Assembly (NCBI GenBank): GCA_900546055.1
Contig: URBG01000021.1
Location: forward strand, 1 to 22,756
Reading direction: 5' to 3'
DNA: 22,756 nt
DNA from: an uncultured Mycoplasmatota bacterium
Lineage (GTDB): Bacteria > Bacillota_I > Bacilli_A > RF39 > UBA660
Below the pieces are notes generated by a model, which saw only the letters and a program-made list of their open reading frames with translations, made no database searches and was not told the DNA's origin. The translations under genes and the position numbers were made by a program. Of this stretch, positions 20,614-22,756 are shown piece after piece (the first letter of the stretch is position 1; every line of letters begins with the position of its first letter).

Positions 20614-20642
20614 ATTTTATGGTAAAGCTAGTCAATTTATGT
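20614..20642 (-). promoter_or_regulatory. Sigma-E-like promoter of the yqfC operon
   Basis: CATAAAAT (20614-20621) on the minus strand agrees with the sigma-E -10 CATACAnT at all but one defined position. The -35 region 14 bp upstream (ACATAAA) matches only partly. A sigma-A-like TTGACT also lies here, without a good -10. Confidence 0.45.
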
Positions 20643-20658
20643 AGAAAAAAATCGAAAA

Positions 20659-20685
20659 GAAAAAAGGCTTACTGTATAAGGCCTT
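20659..20685 (-). terminator. Intrinsic terminator upstream of yqfC
   Basis: On the minus strand AAGGC-c-TTA pairs with TAA-GCCTT (20664-20685) over a 5-nt loop and is followed by a T tract. It closes the transcript of the surface protein or of the 21-aa ORF whose stop codon lies in it. Confidence 0.7.
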
Positions 20686-20734
20686 CCTTTGTTTCATCAT
20701 ATAAATGATGTTTACAAATATTTTTTATAATCAT
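20669..20734 (-). CDS. Possible 21-aa small protein
   Basis: ATG at 20734 preceded by TTGGTGA at good distance; the frame reads MIIKNICKHHLYDETKEGLI plus Q and stops inside a terminator stem. TATAAT lies at 20751-20756 without a clear -35. No family is recognised. The combination -10, ribosome site, ORF and terminator in 90 bp is suggestive but could be chance in AT-rich DNA. Confidence 0.35.
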   Translation of the reverse strand: MIIKNICKHHLYDETKEGLIQ

Positions 20735-20918
20735 TTTATTCACCAATTACATTATAAATTATTTGGTTTACAAAAATTGTCAGATAAAACTAATAATTGT
20801 GTTTTTCTTGTGAGTATGAGGAAATAGCAAAATATGTGTTAGTTATAAAATTGGGGTCTATTTATAGACTCCGGTAGAACAACTACAAAAAGTAATTGTT
20901 CTCATCGGAATTTATAAA
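20735..20918. other. Hairpin-rich region after the surface protein gene
   Basis: Two adjoining inverted repeats. One is GGGGTCTA/TAGACTCC with a 4-nt loop (20853-20872). The other is an 11-bp stem AGAACAACTAC/GTAATTGTTCT around five A (20876-20902), with an outer CCG/CGG pair (20871-20873 with 20906-20908). Both use CC at 20871-20872, so they compete. On the minus strand the first is followed by AATTTT, a weak terminator for the surface protein gene. The rest (20757-20850) holds nothing recognised. Confidence 0.5.
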
Positions 20919-22756
20919 TTATGTAGAAAATTTCCATTGCTGTTTAACAGTATTATCACAAGTATTTACTGTAATATAAGAACTATTATGTGCTACTCCA
21001 TTAGCTACTTCCATACAATATCCTGTTTTATTAACGATGTAAAAATATCCACTCCCAGCATCTTCTAAATACCAATAGAAATCAGTTTCTCCCTCAATCC
21101 AATCATAAATAGTACACTGCGATCCTGGCAATACTTCCTCTGTATTTCTAACCTGTATATATTTATTTGGAAAATAATAATTCTGAATACCGTAATATAC
21201 TGTATTATTTTCTACCCTCTTAAATTCAATATAAAATCGGCCTCCTGGCGACCAAAGCTGAACCGGCTCTTGATTAAAATCGGCCACTTCGTCATTAAAA
21301 GTCAAATTATATTCCAAATCTAATGCTGTCCCAATACTAAATGGTAAATATTTCATTTTAAAAATTCCCATTATTGAATAATTAGTAGAACCCATTATTT
21401 CAGTATAATTACTATCAATATTAGTGCTATTCTTTTTCAAACTATATATTTCAAAGCCATCTTTCAGTGAAGTAGTTACTTTTATGCTGTCACCATTTAT
21501 AGCTGTAATAGTTTTCTTGGTAGCATTGCTCGATGTAACACTTGTTCCTTTAGTTATATTAGCAACTGTTACACTTCCTCCTAAAGTTGAATTTACCGTT
21601 ATAGTTGAAGTTATTATATTTACTGTATAGGTACTTGCGGTTACAGTGTTTGTTCCGTCACTTACCTTGGCTACTATATTTCCTGATGCTGTGAAAGCCA
21701 CTGCTGCAGTCGTACTTGTTACAGTAACCGGCGTCCCTCCATCTTTTATATATGTACATGTATAAGTACTTCCGCAGCCTGATGGATATGTTATGGTTAC
21801 GGTTTTACCTGTTGAGGTGTGGGTTTGGCTATAGGTTGGTGTTGGTACAGTATTAGTAGTGGTTGCTACCGTAGCTGATGAAGTTTGCCTTCCTACTCCA
21901 GATGTTACCCTTACTTTAATGTTGTAAGATGTGTTATGAGTTAATCCTGTAAAGGTATAAGTATTACTTGTTCCATTGTTTACCCAAGTAGCTCCATTAT
22001 CTTTACTGAATTCATATTTGCTTATTCCGGAAGTAGCACTTGCTGTTGCTACTGCTGTTATGCTCTTTGTTGTTTTACTTGTTGATACAGAAAGAGTTGG
22101 ATTGTTTAAATCATACTTTATATTAAATGGCTCCGATACCTCAGATACATTTCCTGCATTATCTATTGCTCTAATATATACTATTTCATTTCGATTAATT
22201 TTAACCCATTCCTCAACTCCTGTAGCAACTCCATCTTCAAACTTCAATCCACCGCCAGCATTAAATACCAAATCTATCCAAACGTTATTTTCATATATTG
22301 TACTATTAGTATGCATTCTTTGTATTTTAGCTATCCCGCTTCCTGCATCACTACTTGTTATCTTTGTATGTACAGTATCTAATGCCCATGTTCCACTTGT
22401 ATATGGTTTTTTATTTGACGGGTAATATGCTTCATATGTTGGAATAGTTGGGGCTATATTATCAATCGCTTTTGCTACTAAACTCGTATTTGTACTTATA
22501 TTGATCTTTGCATTTTGATTACCTACTTTAGTGCTTTCTTTATACCAACCATTAATATTGTATCCTGTACTTACGGTTATACTTGGTAATGTTATCTCAC
22601 AGCTTTCTTCATTATTATATATTTCACATTTATCTTCGCTCTTCCCTACTGCTGTTACTCCTTCTCCTTTGCTATATGTTACTTTTAATTCTTTCTTATA
22701 TATTGCATATAACACCGTATCTTCACTTGGCATGTTTAATACTGATAATCCTTCTT
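20919..22756 (-). CDS. Secreted surface protein with C-terminal ricin-type lectin (partial, 5' end outside)
   Basis: About 612 codons are visible; the frame is open to the window edge. An ATG at 22733 (MPSEDTVLYAIYK) is internal, because EGLSVLNMPSEDTVLYAIYK is the end of an InlB-type B repeat. A second repeat-like unit with GYNINGWYKES follows. Next come an Ig-like part with DNAGNVSEVSEPF, an Fn3/Ig-like region (about 22100-21840) with KYEFSKDNGATW and YTFTGLTHNTSYNIKVRVTS, and Ser/Thr/Val-rich beta domains. The last 110-130 residues form a ricin-type beta-trefoil with YIQVRNTEE, CMEVANG and the terminal QQWKF (QxW). There is no LPXTG signal or C-terminal membrane helix, so the protein is released or held by its lectin or by N-terminal parts. 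A role in glycan or mucin adhesion is inferred. Confidence 0.85.
   Translation of the reverse strand, partial: EGLSVLNMPSEDTVLYAIYKKELKVTYSKGEGVTAVGKSEDKCEIYNNEESCEITLPSITVSTGYNINGWYKESTKVGNQNAKINISTNTSLVAKAIDNIAPTIPTYEAYYPSNKKPYTSGTWALDTVHTKITSSDAGSGIAKIQRMHTNSTIYENNVWIDLVFNAGGGLKFEDGVATGVEEWVKINRNEIVYIRAIDNAGNVSEVSEPFNIKYDLNNPTLSVSTSKTTKSITAVATASATSGISKYEFSKDNGATWVNNGTSNTYTFTGLTHNTSYNIKVRVTSGVGRQTSSATVATTTNTVPTPTYSQTHTSTGKTVTITYPSGCGSTYTCTYIKDGGTPVTVTSTTAAVAFTASGNIVAKVSDGTNTVTASTYTVNIITSTITVNSTLGGSVTVANITKGTSVTSSNATKKTITAINGDSIKVTTSLKDGFEIYSLKKNSTNIDSNYTEIMGSTNYSIMGIFKMKYLPFSIGTALDLEYNLTFNDEVADFNQEPVQLWSPGGRFYIEFKRVENNTVYYGIQNYYFPNKYIQVRNTEEVLPGSQCTIYDWIEGETDFYWYLEDAGSGYFYIVNKTGYCMEVANGVAHNSSYITVNTCDNTVKQQWKFST

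Noticed and set aside
21976..22425. 149-codon plus-strand frame with hydrophobic stretches opposite the surface protein
   Set aside because: It is antisense to a Ser/Thr/Val-rich coding region, which automatically gives hydrophobic shadows; no ribosome site or promoter.

Overview
The window comes from a low-GC, Gram-positive, endospore-forming bacterium of the Firmicutes, probably an uncultured gut Bacilli or Mollicutes-related clade. Evidence is the very AT-rich sequence with strong AGGAGG-type ribosome binding sites, two T-box leaders, sigma-K, YqfC and YqfD sporulation genes, a SepF/DivIVA pair, and a one-chain (dimeric) glycyl-tRNA synthetase. TGA is used as a stop (recO, yqfC, NrtR gene), so the code is standard and not the Mycoplasma code. 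Nearly all genes lie on the minus strand. The lineage is an inference from gene content.

Right to left, in the direction of minus-strand transcription: (1) 22756-20919, the 3' part of a large secreted surface protein with an InlB-type repeat, an Ig/Fn3-like region and a C-terminal ricin-type lectin domain, followed by hairpins and a possible 21-aa ORF. (2) 20598-16841, a tightly overlapping operon yqfC-yqfD-vanZ-like-ybeY-dgkA-era, joining sporulation, rRNA maturation, lipid kinase and ribosome-assembly GTPase genes. (3) 16783-14982, two unknown genes with their own promoters, then tiny yqzL and recO. (4) 14936-13254, a four-repeat helicase-associated-domain (HA) protein driven by a promoter whose 17-bp spacer is G14 plus TGA. 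This looks like a phase-variable promoter captured in its optimal (ON) length and is the most striking item here. (5) 13251-11695, a very compact T-box leader and glyS. (6) 11386-7496, the division genes sepF and divIVA, then a full-size T-box leader and ileS.

The middle (7350-4291) holds an L,D-transpeptidase with a sigma-E-like promoter, sigK on the plus strand, a Fic-fold protein that has lost its catalytic residues, a C-terminally membrane-anchored protein on the plus strand, and a PadR regulator/HAAS-domain (DUF1700-type) membrane protein pair with a palindromic operator candidate filling its promoter spacer. The left part (2742-1) holds an operon of an unknown gene, an NrtR-type Nudix/winged-helix regulator and a pilin-like protein, then a stand-alone rpsL, then three tandem rRNA promoters and the 5' end of a 16S rRNA gene running off the left edge.

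Functionally the window is mostly conserved housekeeping (translation, ribosome maturation, division, repair) with late-sporulation genes. The accessory content is in the lectin surface protein, the phase-variable HA protein, the dead Fic protein, the pilin-like protein and two orphans between era and recO. No tRNA, CRISPR array, insertion sequence or prophage was recognised.
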